Positions 44,326 through 54,039 are shown, counted from the first letter of the stretch. The stretch: DNA of 64,000 nt from Romboutsia sedimentorum (GCF_030131845.1 NZ_JASKYM010000001.1:1-64000), one strand, 5' to 3'. Numbers and translations: made by a program. Notes: generated from the letters alone by a model not told the origin.

Positions 44326-45060
44326 TTATAAAGCATATAAGTGTTTATAGGTTCTAAGGAAATCAGATGCTAATTTGTCTACTTTCCCATTCCAATTTTT
44401 ACCCTCTCCCTCATCAGGACAGTAACTTAATTGTACATCATCTACAGACACGCCCTTATAATATAATCCATTTTCTGTTAAATAATTTTTTGATAAATGT
44501 TTAGCTGTTTGTAAAATAGATTCAGATTGAGTTTTAAATAATTTTCCTTTTGAATCCTTACTATAAACTTCATATCCAGTAAGGTTATTATCCTCTACAG
44601 CTCTTCTAGACGTTGCAAATCCACTTTCAAGCGCAACTATAGCGGCCATAGTAAAAGCATTAACTCCATGTTCTTTTTCTGCATCTACAAATGCCTTTGA
44701 CAAGTGGGACATAGTAGATGCACCTTTATAATTTCTAAATACATTATTTAACTCTTCTTCTGTTATGCCACTAACTAAGGTCATATCATCCCTATTATAT
44801 GTTACTTTTAGTTTTCTTTGTTTTTCTGATTTAACTTTTTCTACATGCTGAATTTTTAGTTTTTCAGCTTCTATAACTTTTTTATCTTTATCCTTAGATA
44901 CTTTTTGGATATTAATACTTTTAATTGAATGTGAATTATTAATATTTTTCATTGAGCTTAAATTTGAATTATCCAGTATGTTTATCTTTGATGATGAATC
45001 AATCCGTAACATCATACATGATAAACATATTAAGCTAACTGTTATTTTACTCAACCTCAT
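44326..45060 (-). CDS. Exported glucosaminidase-type peptidoglycan hydrolase
   Basis: A 244-residue protein. ATG 45060 (AAGGAGAT 7 nt upstream) opens a hydrophobic leader MRLSKITVSLICLSCMMLRI, likely a signal peptide. A charged linker (to about residue 105) precedes a glucosaminidase/lysozyme-like domain: SHLSKAFVDAEKEHGVNAFTMAAIVALESGFATSR with the catalytic Glu in ALESG, then NNLTGYEVYSKD and QTAKHLSKNYL. It cuts the glycan strand outside the cell, in growth or daughter-cell separation. No SH3b or LysM domain is attached. Monocistronic. Confidence 0.86.
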   Translation of the reverse strand: MRLSKITVSLICLSCMMLRIDSSSKINILDNSNLSSMKNINNSHSIKSINIQKVSKDKDKKVIEAEKLKIQHVEKVKSEKQRKLKVTYNRDDMTLVSGITEEELNNVFRNYKGASTMSHLSKAFVDAEKEHGVNAFTMAAIVALESGFATSRRAVEDNNLTGYEVYSKDSKGKLFKTQSESILQTAKHLSKNYLTENGLYYKGVSVDDVQLSYCPDEGEGKNWNGKVDKLASDFLRTYKHLYAL

Positions 45061-45270
45061 ATTATTTATCTCCTTGCTTTTTAAATAGCTATTTTTCACC
45101 TTTTATATAGTTCAATATCCTATTTTATATCTCCTTTATACATTTTTCTGTAGATATATTTTAAAAAAGCATTTTTTTACATAATAAACTAACTTCCGAT
45201 TCAAAATATCACTTACTCTCAATATATACTATTCTTTTATTGTTTTATTTATGTCGTATTCTGTTTTTTA

Positions 45271-46548
45271 TTATCGTGAAATTTTTTTATTATTTTTAGC
45301 ATCTTGATAAAAATTATCAACATTAACTACTTTATAGTTTAATCTTGAATACTCTGCTGCAAAAGCCATTATATGACTTTCTATGGACTGTGTGGCAGAA
45401 GTTGTCATTTCTTTATTGTTAGAAGCTACCAAAGATATAAAATCTTTTATAAGAGCGTAATCTCCACCTCCGTGGCCACTTTTGTTTACTATCGGATGTA
45501 TTACAGTATGAAAATCATCTGAAAATTTATGTATATCTATAATATTTTTAATATGATTACCACCAATTTCTCCATGTGTAAACATAAGTTTTATAGTCCT
45601 AGTACAGTTTTCTGTAAATGCAGACAAATTAAAAGTAGCTGTGACTTTATTCTCAAATTCTAAGATACTTACCATATGATCAACTACATTGTTATCACAC
45701 TTATAAACACATCTTCCATATGGACCATCTATTATAGCCTTTTGTAGATTTTCTTTAGTTGGATTATGATGAACTGCGTTTAATGATCTAACTATTTTAT
45801 CATCTTCTAGATATATCTTTATAGATGAATAAGGGCATTCTTTTTCATTTAAACAGTTTACACATTGATATGCCATATCTTCCTTAAAATTGTCTTCTCT
45901 CATATGGGTCAAATTTCCAAATGATGATATGTATTTACATTTGCTCCCCGTTAGCCATAATAGTATATCTAAATCATGGCAACTTTTCGACAGTATAAGA
46001 GGACTTGTCTCGTTGCTATTTCTCCAATTTCCCCTTGTATAGCTATGTGCAAAATGCCAATATCCTATATTTTCATTATGTTGAATACTTACTAATTCAC
46101 CCAATTCTTTACTATCTATTATTTCTTTTAATTTATTAAAAAATGGAGTATATCTCAACACATGACATACCATAAATATTTGATTATTGTATTTTTTAGC
46201 TAACTCACCTAATTTTATTATTTTATCTAAATTATTAGACATAGGCTTTTCTAAAAGAACATGATATCCTTTTTCTAAAGCTAATTTTGCTGGTTCAAAG
46301 TGCGACCCATCGTTATTAGCTATTATTAAGGCATCTGCTATTTTTTCTTTTGATAATAAATCTTCCCACGTATCAAATGTATTTTTATTACTTATATTAT
46401 ACATAGTTTTAAACAGTTCTCTTTTTTCTTTAATAGGTTCTGCTATTGCTATAACTTCTCCTACGTTTGGGTTTTCTAATAAATATGGTGTATATGCATA
46501 CATCCCCCTGCATCCTGCACCTATTACTGCTATAGTTATTTTTTTCAT
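45271..46548 (-). CDS. Gfo/Idh/MocA family oxidoreductase
   Basis: A 425-residue NAD(P)-dependent sugar-type oxidoreductase. The Rossmann motif AVIGAGCRGMYAYTP is at residues 7-21, and the family EKP motif is in HVLLEKPMSNN near 98. The C-terminal alpha/beta domain (about 130-400) includes a Cys-rich stretch (CVNCLNEKECPYS) that may bind metal. Members oxidise or reduce sugars, inositols or cyclitols; no transporter or kinase is adjacent, so the substrate is unknown. A GGTGAT site precedes the ATG. Confidence 0.87.
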   Translation of the reverse strand: MKKITIAVIGAGCRGMYAYTPYLLENPNVGEVIAIAEPIKEKRELFKTMYNISNKNTFDTWEDLLSKEKIADALIIANNDGSHFEPAKLALEKGYHVLLEKPMSNNLDKIIKLGELAKKYNNQIFMVCHVLRYTPFFNKLKEIIDSKELGELVSIQHNENIGYWHFAHSYTRGNWRNSNETSPLILSKSCHDLDILLWLTGSKCKYISSFGNLTHMREDNFKEDMAYQCVNCLNEKECPYSSIKIYLEDDKIVRSLNAVHHNPTKENLQKAIIDGPYGRCVYKCDNNVVDHMVSILEFENKVTATFNLSAFTENCTRTIKLMFTHGEIGGNHIKNIIDIHKFSDDFHTVIHPIVNKSGHGGGDYALIKDFISLVASNNKEMTTSATQSIESHIMAFAAEYSRLNYKVVNVDNFYQDAKNNKKISR

Positions 46549-46644
46549 ACTATCACCTCTTCATGTATACTTACCTACTTTATATAAGTAGTATTTATTT
46601 TTTAAAAATATGCAAAAAAATAAAGCACAAGCACAATTTAGTAC

Positions 46645-47103
46645 TTACACCTTATTCATTGTAAATTTATATAGTATAGATATTAACGTTAATCCTATTA
46701 ACATACCTATACAGTCAATTAATACATCTTGTAGCATACATGCTCTTCCAGGTACAAAGTATTGGTGTATCTCATCACTTACTGCATAAAGCAAACTTAT
46801 AGCAAATGCGTATTTAAAAGAAGCACTTATATATTTTCTGTGAGAGTATATTGCAATAAATAGCAGAGAAGCTAATAATCCATAAGATATCATATGAGCT
46901 GATTTTCTTATTATAAAAGATGCACCTTTTGAATCATATAACTTGTTTACTATATCTTTCATTACTCTATTGTCCTTTACCATAATGTTTATAGTGTTTA
47001 TTACTCTATCTGATTGAGTTGTTGAAATCGTTGCTGGCTGGTTTGAAAAATAAAATATCGTACTCATCCACAACAAAACTAATACTATAGAAATTTTTTT
47101 CAT
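46645..47103 (-). CDS. VanZ family membrane protein
   Basis: A 152-residue VanZ-like protein with four hydrophobic segments. Family marks are SNQPATIS near residue 20, the HMISYGLLASLLF helix, and SDEIHQYFVPGRACMLQDVLIDCIG, the conserved acidic/Gln-rich block. VanZ confers low-level teicoplanin resistance in vanA clusters, but most homologues have no known role. No van genes are nearby. The start has a GGAG site. Monocistronic. Confidence 0.9.
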   Translation of the reverse strand: MKKISIVLVLLWMSTIFYFSNQPATISTTQSDRVINTINIMVKDNRVMKDIVNKLYDSKGASFIIRKSAHMISYGLLASLLFIAIYSHRKYISASFKYAFAISLLYAVSDEIHQYFVPGRACMLQDVLIDCIGMLIGLTLISILYKFTMNKV

Positions 47104-47167
47104 GATAATCTCCTATGTCAAATTAATGTATTGACTATTATAACATAGATTATGAATATACTCATTA

Positions 47168-48409
47168 TTAAATTGTATTTATAGTTACTATTGGCTTTCT
47201 CAACATATAGTCTACATCTACTTCTATATCTAGCTTCATTTTTACTATTTGTCTAGCATGAGGGGCTGACTCTATAGTCTCATCATTTTCATTATACATT
47301 TCAATTATAGTAGCCTTCATAGTATTTTTAAATGGCCCTATAACCTCTATTTTGTCTCCTACGTTCATTTTGTTTCTTTGTTCTACAATAACAAGATTTT
47401 TTTTCAAATCATGTCCTCTCACTATCCCTATAAAATCATAATTTCTAATGTATGAAGCTGATTCATAGTTATGGGCATTAGAGTTTGGTTTATTTAAATA
47501 AAACCCTGTATTATAATCTCTATGACTTCCTTTTTTAAGTTCATTCAACCACATAGGATTAAACTTCCAATGTTCTGGGTTTTTATAATATTCATCTAGT
47601 GCCATTCTATATGCTCTTACAGTTGTAGCTACATAATAAGCTGTTTTCATTCTTCCTTCTATTTTTAAGCTTGTTATTCCACTTTTAATTATTTGAGGTA
47701 TATGTTCTATCATACATAAATCTTTTGAATTAAAAAAGAATGAGGCATCTATTCCTTCCACTACTGGTTCAAATTTTCCTTTACTTACTTCATCAACTAA
47801 AGTATATTTCCATCTACAAGGTTGAGCACATGCACCTCTATTAGCATCTCTACCCGTTGTATAGTTGCTTATTACACATTTTCCAGAATATGACATACAC
47901 ATAGCACCGTGCACGAATGCTTCTATATCCATATCATCTGGACAATTATCTTTTAATTCTTTAATTTCTTTAAATGATAATTCTCTAGCCATTACTACTC
48001 TTTTAGCCCCTTGGCTATACCAAAAATTAGCAGCAGATGCATTGGTTGTACTAGCTTGTGTACTTATATGTATTTCCATATTTGGTAATGTTTCCTTAAC
48101 AAACGCAAACACACCTGGATCACTCACTATAACTGCATCTACACCTATTTCATCTAAATCTAATAAGTAACTCTTTAGTTGTTCAAATTCTTCATTTCTA
48201 GGTATTATGTTTATAGTTATAAATACTTGCTTTCCTCTTTCATGTGCAAAATTTACACCTTCTGTCATATCTTCTTTCGTGAAGTTTTTAGCGGCAGATC
48301 TCATACCAAATATTTCTCCACCTATATAGACTGCATCTGCTCCGTAAGTAAAAGCTATCTTTAATCTTTCTAGATCGCCTGCTGGTGCTAATAATTCTAC
48401 TTTATTCAT
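47168..48409 (-). CDS. Peptidase U32 family protein (TrhP-like)
   Basis: A 413-residue U32 protein. It begins with ELLAPAGDLERLKIAFTYGADAVYIGGEIFGMR and holds the signature EAFVHGAMCMSYSGKCVISNYTTGRDANRGACAQPCRWKY, whose cysteines may bind an Fe-S cluster. Although named peptidase, homologues act in prephenate-dependent 5-hydroxyuridine formation in tRNA (TrhP/YrrO); that role is likely here. AAGGAGAC precedes the ATG. It stands alone. Confidence 0.9.
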   Translation of the reverse strand: MNKVELLAPAGDLERLKIAFTYGADAVYIGGEIFGMRSAAKNFTKEDMTEGVNFAHERGKQVFITINIIPRNEEFEQLKSYLLDLDEIGVDAVIVSDPGVFAFVKETLPNMEIHISTQASTTNASAANFWYSQGAKRVVMARELSFKEIKELKDNCPDDMDIEAFVHGAMCMSYSGKCVISNYTTGRDANRGACAQPCRWKYTLVDEVSKGKFEPVVEGIDASFFFNSKDLCMIEHIPQIIKSGITSLKIEGRMKTAYYVATTVRAYRMALDEYYKNPEHWKFNPMWLNELKKGSHRDYNTGFYLNKPNSNAHNYESASYIRNYDFIGIVRGHDLKKNLVIVEQRNKMNVGDKIEVIGPFKNTMKATIIEMYNENDETIESAPHARQIVKMKLDIEVDVDYMLRKPIVTINTI

Positions 48410-48558
48410 ATTGTCTCCTTTGCTTATCTATATATAATTCAGTTCTTTTATTATTTTTATTTTTAACTAAACAATTATACATAAAATCTTATATAACCTA
48501 TACATTATACATTATATTATTACTTTTATAAAGTTTTATATAAATTACAAGCAGTTTA

Positions 48559-49362
48559 TTAATTCATTTCTTTTGATTTTGCTATGCATGCTTCTATACC
48601 TTTTATAACTGAATTTCTTAAACCTTCAGCTTCTAATGTTTTTACCGCTTCTATAGTAGTACCTCCAGGTGAGCAAACCATATCTTTAAGCTCTCCTGGA
48701 TGTTTTCCGCTTTCAAGTACCATTTTAGCGGAACCCATTACAGCTTGAGATGCAAATTTATAAGCTTGAGATCTTGGCATTCCTGCAGCAACTGCGGCAT
48801 CTGCCATAGCTTCTATAAACATAAATACATATGCAGGAGCAGATCCACTTACTCCTATTACCGCATCTATTAAGTATTCTAATACTACTTCACTTTTTCC
48901 AAATGAATCAAAAATAGTTTTAATGGTATTTAATTCCTGATCTGTTATATTTTTATTTTTGCAAATAGCACTCATTCCTTCGTTTACAAGTGCAGGTGTA
49001 TTAGGCATAGTTCTTACTATCTTTTTATCATTACCTATAATATTTTCTACCGAAGCTATAGTTTTACCAGCTGCGATTGTAACTATGATTTTTTTATTGT
49101 CTATAAGATCTTTTACTGAATTCAGTACTGAATCATATATATTAGGCTTTACTGCTACTATTATTATATCTGATTTTTGTATTACTTCTCTTGAATCTTT
49201 AGTAGTATTTATATTAAATTCATTTTTAACATTTTGTAGCGTATTATCACTTAAAGCGGATGCAATTATATTATTTGATGATACTAATTTTGACTTTATC
49301 ATTCCGCCTATGATTGCTTTTGCCATATTCCCACAGCCTATAAATCCTATTTTTTTATCCAT
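48559..49362 (-). CDS. proC: Pyrroline-5-carboxylate reductase
   Basis: A 267-residue ProC that reduces pyrroline-5-carboxylate to proline with NAD(P)H. The nucleotide motif GFIGCGNMAKAIIGG is at the start, PNTPALVNEGMSAI near 115, and the active-site helix region GSAPAYVFMFIEAMADAAVAAG with KDMVCSPGGTTIEAVKTLE near the end. AAGGAG precedes the ATG. No proA or proB is adjacent. Monocistronic. Confidence 0.96.
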   Translation of the reverse strand: MDKKIGFIGCGNMAKAIIGGMIKSKLVSSNNIIASALSDNTLQNVKNEFNINTTKDSREVIQKSDIIIVAVKPNIYDSVLNSVKDLIDNKKIIVTIAAGKTIASVENIIGNDKKIVRTMPNTPALVNEGMSAICKNKNITDQELNTIKTIFDSFGKSEVVLEYLIDAVIGVSGSAPAYVFMFIEAMADAAVAAGMPRSQAYKFASQAVMGSAKMVLESGKHPGELKDMVCSPGGTTIEAVKTLEAEGLRNSVIKGIEACIAKSKEMN

Positions 49363-49530
49363 ATTTTTTCTCCTTATGTATTTATAAATTATTTAATATC
49401 TTAACTTTAAAATACTATATCCATATAATTTTGTCTATATAGGTTTATTAAAAAATAGGTATATGTAAAATAATACTAATAAATAATCATATGAAAAGTG
49501 GTTATTTACTAGTATTATTTATACAAATTA

Positions 49531-50430
49531 CTATAAGTAAAGCTTAGTATCTATTGCTTTATCGTAATCAGACCAATTATTATAGTCAGTATTTTTCTTA
49601 AGTTTAGTAATTTTATTCATAACAGCATCAACAGTATCTGCATAATTTAATATAAAAGACTCTTCCATATTAGTAGCTTTTGGCGAACCATATTCAACTT
49701 TTCCATGATGCTGTACTATGCACCCTTTTATTCTTCTTACAAAATCTTCACTAAAAGAATAATTTATATTATTTAAAGCTCTATCTATTAGTTGAATACC
49801 TATAACTATATGCCCTTCTAGTTCGCCTTGTAATGTGTATTTAAATGGACCACTATAATCAAGTTCATATATTTTTCCAATATCATGTAGTTTAGCGCTT
49901 AAGACTGCTATTTCTATTCTTCTACAGTCATATCTTTCGCAAAATACTTTTGTTAGATACATTACATTAAGAGTATGTTCTGCTAAACCACCTATATAAT
50001 TATGGTGCATTGCAATGCCTCCTATAGATTGTTTAAACTTTTTTAAAAACTCATCATCTTTAAAAAAATAATCATTTAGTTTTTGACCTTCCTCAGATGT
50101 AATACATTGTTGAGATATCGTTTCTATTTCATTCATTATATCCTCTATAGGCTTACTCGAAGTAGGAAGATAATCTTGTATATTATAATTTAACACTGTT
50201 TTAAAATTTGAAACATCTAGTATTTTATTTTTTTTACAGTCAATATTTATTACCAACCCGGTTTCTATTTTTTTATTTGTAGGTAATTTAGCTTTTATTT
50301 GTCCGCTTTTATCACTAAGGATACATAAATACTTGTCTCCATCTTTATATAAACGTTTCATTATCATAAGAGATGTTTTTAAATTCTCATTTTCTTTTAT
50401 ATCTTGTAGAAAGATTTTTTTATCATTCAT
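49531..50430 (-). CDS. yhaM: YhaM-type 3'-5' exonuclease (OB fold + HD domain)
   Basis: A 299-residue protein. Residues 1-85 form an OB-fold nucleic-acid-binding domain (LKTSLMIMKRLYKDGDKYLCILSDKSGQIKAKL). The HD domain follows with AEHTLNVMYL, SAKLHDIGKIYEL (HD motif) and VQHHGKVEYGSPKA. This matches YhaM/CBF1-type exonucleases, which trim RNA and DNA 3' ends with Mn2+ or Co2+. It lies 33 bp downstream of the hydrogenase gene on the same strand, probably by chance or through read-through. Confidence 0.88.
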   Translation of the reverse strand: MNDKKIFLQDIKENENLKTSLMIMKRLYKDGDKYLCILSDKSGQIKAKLPTNKKIETGLVINIDCKKNKILDVSNFKTVLNYNIQDYLPTSSKPIEDIMNEIETISQQCITSEEGQKLNDYFFKDDEFLKKFKQSIGGIAMHHNYIGGLAEHTLNVMYLTKVFCERYDCRRIEIAVLSAKLHDIGKIYELDYSGPFKYTLQGELEGHIVIGIQLIDRALNNINYSFSEDFVRRIKGCIVQHHGKVEYGSPKATNMEESFILNYADTVDAVMNKITKLKKNTDYNNWSDYDKAIDTKLYL

Positions 50431-50463
50431 ATAATCACACTCATTTCTTTTATCTTTAATTTC

Positions 50464-52404
50464 CTATTTATCTTTCTTTACCCTAACAAAATATTTTGTG
50501 TGTAAAAGTTCATGTGCTTTATGGCTTAGAGGAAAATCTAAATACTTATCATATATAGCTAAAACAGCAGGATTTTCATATGATCTTCTAATTGTTAATG
50601 ACTTATCTATTGAATTTAAGCCTTCAGCCCTTTTTTGTAGTGTTGCCATTCTATTTTTTGCTTTAGGTTGTCCCCCTCCTCCGACACAACCGCATGTACA
50701 TGCCATAATCTCTATAGCATGAAAAAATTCTTCTCCACTTTTTATTTTATCAAGCATTTTTGCTGCTTCTTTTAGTCCATATGTTATTCCTATCCTAAGC
50801 TCAATATCTCCAACTTTAAGTTCACAAACTCTAAATGAATCCCAACCTCTTAATGCTTCAAACTCTATAATGTCAACTCTTTGTCCTGTCATTTTTTCAA
50901 CCGCTGTTCTTGTAGCAGCCTCTATGACTCCACCGGTTCTACCAAAGATAATTCCTGCACCAGTATATTCACCCATTACTGCATCTATTGGCTCATCTTT
51001 TATTTCATTTAAATTGATTCCTGAGTCTTCGAATATTTTTATTAACTCTCTAGTCGTTATTACATAGTCTACATCATAATTAAGACCTCTCGAAAATTCA
51101 GGTCTTGATGCCTCGTATTTTTTAGCAATACATGGCATAATTGCTACTGATGTAATTTGATCTCTTTCAAGGCCATGTTCTCTACCCCATAAGTCTTTTG
51201 CTACAGTTGCAAACATCTGCATAGGTGATTTAGAAGTTGATGGTACATCTAACATATCGCTATAATTCTGTTCTATAAATTTAACCCATGCAGGGCAACA
51301 AGAAGTAAGTATAGGCAATTTGACATCTTTATCACCTTTAAGATATTTTTCTACTCTTTCTTGTAGTTCAGCTGCTTCTTCCATTATTGTTAAATCTGCT
51401 GCCCAAGTAGTATCAAACACATACTCTACTCCTAATTTTCGAAGAGCTGCTGCAATTTTATTTTCTAGGTTAATTCCAGGTTCAAATCCAAAAGCTTCTC
51501 CTATAGCAACCCTTACAGCCGGAGCCATTTGGGTTATCACAACTTTATTTGGAGTAGCTAAATCTCTAAGGAATCTAAATGTATTATCACCAGCAGTGAT
51601 AGCGTTAACCGGACATGCTGCTATACATTGCCCGCAATGGGTACATCTAGTATAGTCGATTTCATGATGTTGCTTTTGCTCTCCATTTATACAATCTACA
51701 GGACATGCCCTTTTGCAAGCTCCACATCCTATACATTTTGATGTTATTGTTAGTTTTACAAGGTGATTACATTGTGATGTAGAACATATATGTTCTTCTA
51801 TATGTTCTTCAATTTCTCCATAAAATTTATCTATGATTTCTTCCATTATATTATGAGTTTGATTAACTTTTTCTTTTACTGTAGCTGTAAGTCTTCTCAA
51901 TAAATAAACATCACGCATATTAGCTCTACCTTTACTTATTTTATCTAGAAGCTTGCATATCCTAATTATTTCTTTTCTTGCAACTTCATATTGCTCAATT
52001 GCTCCTTCGTGCATCTTACCAATTAAATAATCCACATAAAATTTAGCGTATTGTATTATACAATCTTCTTGAGATAGTATAATTATATTTCTACTAGTTC
52101 CTTTGTCAAACAAACTAAAATCTAACTCTTTGGATAGGCTATTTTCTGTTAAAAATCCTCCAAATGGTATTCCAAGTTGGGCTGCTTTAAATCCACTATC
52201 GTTTAATAATCCTCCTGCAAGCGTTATAACATCGGCTAATGTAGCTCCACCTGGAACGTCAATTATTCCAGGATTGTTTATTTTACCAGAAATTGCTATA
52301 TTTCTGGTTTCTTTATCTGTTATTTTTTTTAGTTCTTCTTCACTAAAAACAGAAAATACAGATCCTAGTGAACTTTGTATTATTGCTTGTTTTTTATTTT
52401 GCAT
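50464..52404 (-). CDS. [FeFe] hydrogenase with NuoF-derived N-terminus
   Basis: A 646-residue [FeFe] hydrogenase. Residues 35-65 form an SLBB domain as in NuoF, and 100-200 resemble the helical NuoF end but lack the usual SCGKCxPCR cluster ligands. Two ferredoxin-type [4Fe-4S] motifs follow (C224-x2-C-x2-C-x3-C and C254-x2-C-x2-C-x3-C). H-cluster motifs are TSCCPAW (C369 proton relay, C370 ligand), MPCIAKKYE (C425) and MACTCGCVGGGGQP (C569, C573). It should evolve or take up H2; the electron partner is unclear because the NADH-binding part of NuoF is absent. AAGGAG precedes the ATG. Maturases are not nearby. Confidence 0.9.
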   Translation of the reverse strand: MQNKKQAIIQSSLGSVFSVFSEEELKKITDKETRNIAISGKINNPGIIDVPGGATLADVITLAGGLLNDSGFKAAQLGIPFGGFLTENSLSKELDFSLFDKGTSRNIIILSQEDCIIQYAKFYVDYLIGKMHEGAIEQYEVARKEIIRICKLLDKISKGRANMRDVYLLRRLTATVKEKVNQTHNIMEEIIDKFYGEIEEHIEEHICSTSQCNHLVKLTITSKCIGCGACKRACPVDCINGEQKQHHEIDYTRCTHCGQCIAACPVNAITAGDNTFRFLRDLATPNKVVITQMAPAVRVAIGEAFGFEPGINLENKIAAALRKLGVEYVFDTTWAADLTIMEEAAELQERVEKYLKGDKDVKLPILTSCCPAWVKFIEQNYSDMLDVPSTSKSPMQMFATVAKDLWGREHGLERDQITSVAIMPCIAKKYEASRPEFSRGLNYDVDYVITTRELIKIFEDSGINLNEIKDEPIDAVMGEYTGAGIIFGRTGGVIEAATRTAVEKMTGQRVDIIEFEALRGWDSFRVCELKVGDIELRIGITYGLKEAAKMLDKIKSGEEFFHAIEIMACTCGCVGGGGQPKAKNRMATLQKRAEGLNSIDKSLTIRRSYENPAVLAIYDKYLDFPLSHKAHELLHTKYFVRVKKDK

Positions 52405-52505
52405 TTTGGCACTCCTTATATATAATGCTTACTATTTTATTTTAAATTTTTCATTTATTCTTTAATTTTTCCATATATACATAATTTTATACTTTTCTTT
52501 AAATG

Positions 52506-52543
52506 CATAAAAGCTATAGGTTAATTAACCTATAGCTTTTATG
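52506..52543. terminator. Perfect 38-bp palindromic terminator
   Basis: CATAAAAGCTATAGGTTAA and its exact complement meet without a spacer. It lies at the 3' end of the permease relic, about 100 bp upstream of the hydrogenase gene. Confidence 0.9.
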
Positions 52544-52544
52544 T

Positions 52545-53138
52545 TTATGAATTTTTTATTATATTTTTATATCCAGTATAAGTCGCATAAAAATATCCTA
52601 TATAAACTACTATGAATATCAACACTGTTATAAGTGATGAAGTTTCTATGTCTGGATTACCATACATCTTTATAAATTCATTCACTACATCAATACCAAT
52701 TATAGCATGTATAAATGCTAACTCTAAGGGCAATGTAAAGTATATCAAGGTTTAAACGAATATAGTTTTATTTATCATTTTGTCATTTGCACCAATTCGC
52801 TTTAATGACTTATATCTTTCAATGCTATCACTAGCTTCTGATAGTTGCTGAAGAGATAACACTGCCATGCTTGATATTAAAAATACAATACCTAGGTATA
52901 TACCTATAAATAATGTGGTAGTCGTCATTCCTTTATTCTCTGTATATATTTTATTTTTAGTTTCTACCCCTATATGCCCACCTTTATCATAATCAATCTT
53001 TCCATCCTTATAATCTCTATCTAATTTCAAAAGCTTTTCTTCAGATTTAGAAGCATTAATATTATTTTTATTAAAATTAACATTAATGTATGAAGTTTCT
53101 ATTTTTATATTGTTTGTTAGTTCATTTATTTCTAGATA
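52545..53138 (-). pseudogene. C-terminal relic of a BceB-type ABC transporter permease
   Basis: Reading on the reverse strand gives a soluble segment (LKLDRDYKDGKIDYDKGG), then TTLFIGIYLGIVFLISSMAV and LQQLSEASDSIERYKSLKRIGANDKMINKTIFV, followed by an in-frame TAA at 52749-52751 and, in the same frame, LIYFTLPLELAFIHAIIGIDVV and a last membrane helix. These are the last three helices of a FtsX/BceB-like permease; restoring the stop to Gln (CAA) rejoins them. The first several hundred residues are missing. Together with the adjacent response-regulator relic this is the remains of a peptide-antibiotic sensing and export locus. Confidence 0.85.
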
Positions 53139-53156
53139 TTATTGTTTCTTTATTTT

Positions 53157-53611
53157 TCATAAGATATGCCCAAATGCTTCTATACTACCTTTAGATAAAT
53201 TAAGTTTTAAATCTTTATATGTAAGTATGTCCATATTGTCCATATCATTATATGTTCTTTTTAATACAGAACTTATTCTAGCTAAAAGTATTTGAGTATT
53301 ATATGGCTTAGTTACAAAATCGTCTGCTCCTAAATTTATACTCATAAGTTCATCCATATCGCTATTTCTACTTGTTACTATGATTATAGGTATACTTAAT
53401 GTCTTTCGTAGTTCTCGACATATATAAAAGCCATCAAATACTGGTAAATTTATGTCTAACAGTATTAAGTGTGGTTTTTCTGATTTAACATAATCCAATA
53501 TATTTTCAAATTCCTCTGGTGCTCTAACTTCATATCCATATTTAGTTAACAAAATTTAGTTAACAAAGAATCTAGTTCATCTCTTATTACCTTAGAATCT
53601 TCTATTATCAT
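53157..53611 (-). pseudogene. OmpR-type response regulator relic (frameshifted and truncated)
   Basis: ATG 53611 with AAAAGGAG upstream starts MIIEDSKVIRDELDSLLTK, a receiver N-terminus with the acidic pair, but stops after 21 codons. A 14-bp tandem duplication at 53541-53566 (unit TTTAGTTAACAAAA on the plus strand) shifts the frame. Beyond it the receiver continues: HLILLDINLPVFDG (phospho-acceptor Asp), IIVTSRN, and GADDFVTKPY (Lys). The DNA-binding domain is lost after LTYKDLKLNLSKGSIEAFG. The permease relic begins about 20 bp later, so a large deletion joined the two. Confidence 0.88.
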
Positions 53612-53723
53612 TATTTTCTCCTTTTGCTATTGACTTACTATTATTTAAAATAAATTCAATATAACACATATCTAATATAACTATTATGCATTATTATTTT
53701 TTAAATATGTGTTATATTTTATT

Positions 53724-53779
53724 ACTTAACTTCTATTACTTAACTTCTATTACTTAACTTCTATTACTTAACTTCTATT
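53724..53779. repeat. Four exact 14-bp tandem repeats
   Basis: ACTTAACTTCTATT is repeated four times without change. The last unit overlaps the final codons and stop of the next gene (53764-54039 reverse), so each unit is a copy of that gene's 3' end. Confidence 0.95.
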
Positions 53780-54039
53780 ATATAAGCTACTGATTGTGGT
53801 GGTATACTCATAGTCATTATGTTTGAGTGATATACAAAAACAAAATCTCCAATGTTTAAATCATCTACTGATATTTCATTGTATTCGCAATTTAGTATTA
53901 TAGTTTCTTTAGAATACACCAATCTTATAAATGTGTAAATATCATTAATATCTTTAGCTATGGTTATATATTTATAATCAGAATTTGAGCTATTTGATAT
54001 TTCTACTATGACGCCATTTTTGTAACTACAACATTTCAT
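53764..54039 (-). CDS. Small beta-rich protein of unknown function
   Basis: A 91-residue protein, mostly beta strands: GVIVEISN, KYITIAKDINDIYTFIRLVY, ETIILNCEYNEISVDDLNIGDFVFVYHS, SVAYIIEVK. The pattern suggests a small OB- or SH3-like barrel. AGGAGG lies 7 nt before the ATG. Its 3' end has been copied into a tandem array. It diverges from the duplicated-domain gene. Not recognised. Confidence 0.6.
   Translation of the reverse strand: MKCCSYKNGVIVEISNSSNSDYKYITIAKDINDIYTFIRLVYSKETIILNCEYNEISVDDLNIGDFVFVYHSNIMTMSIPPQSVAYIIEVK

Noticed and set aside
50498-52465. Several forward ORFs over the hydrogenase gene
   Set aside because: All are shadows of the reverse-strand hydrogenase reading frame; none has a ribosome binding site or recognisable domain.
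53724-53779. CRISPR array
   Set aside because: The repeats are 14 bp and directly adjacent without spacers; they are simple tandem repeats.
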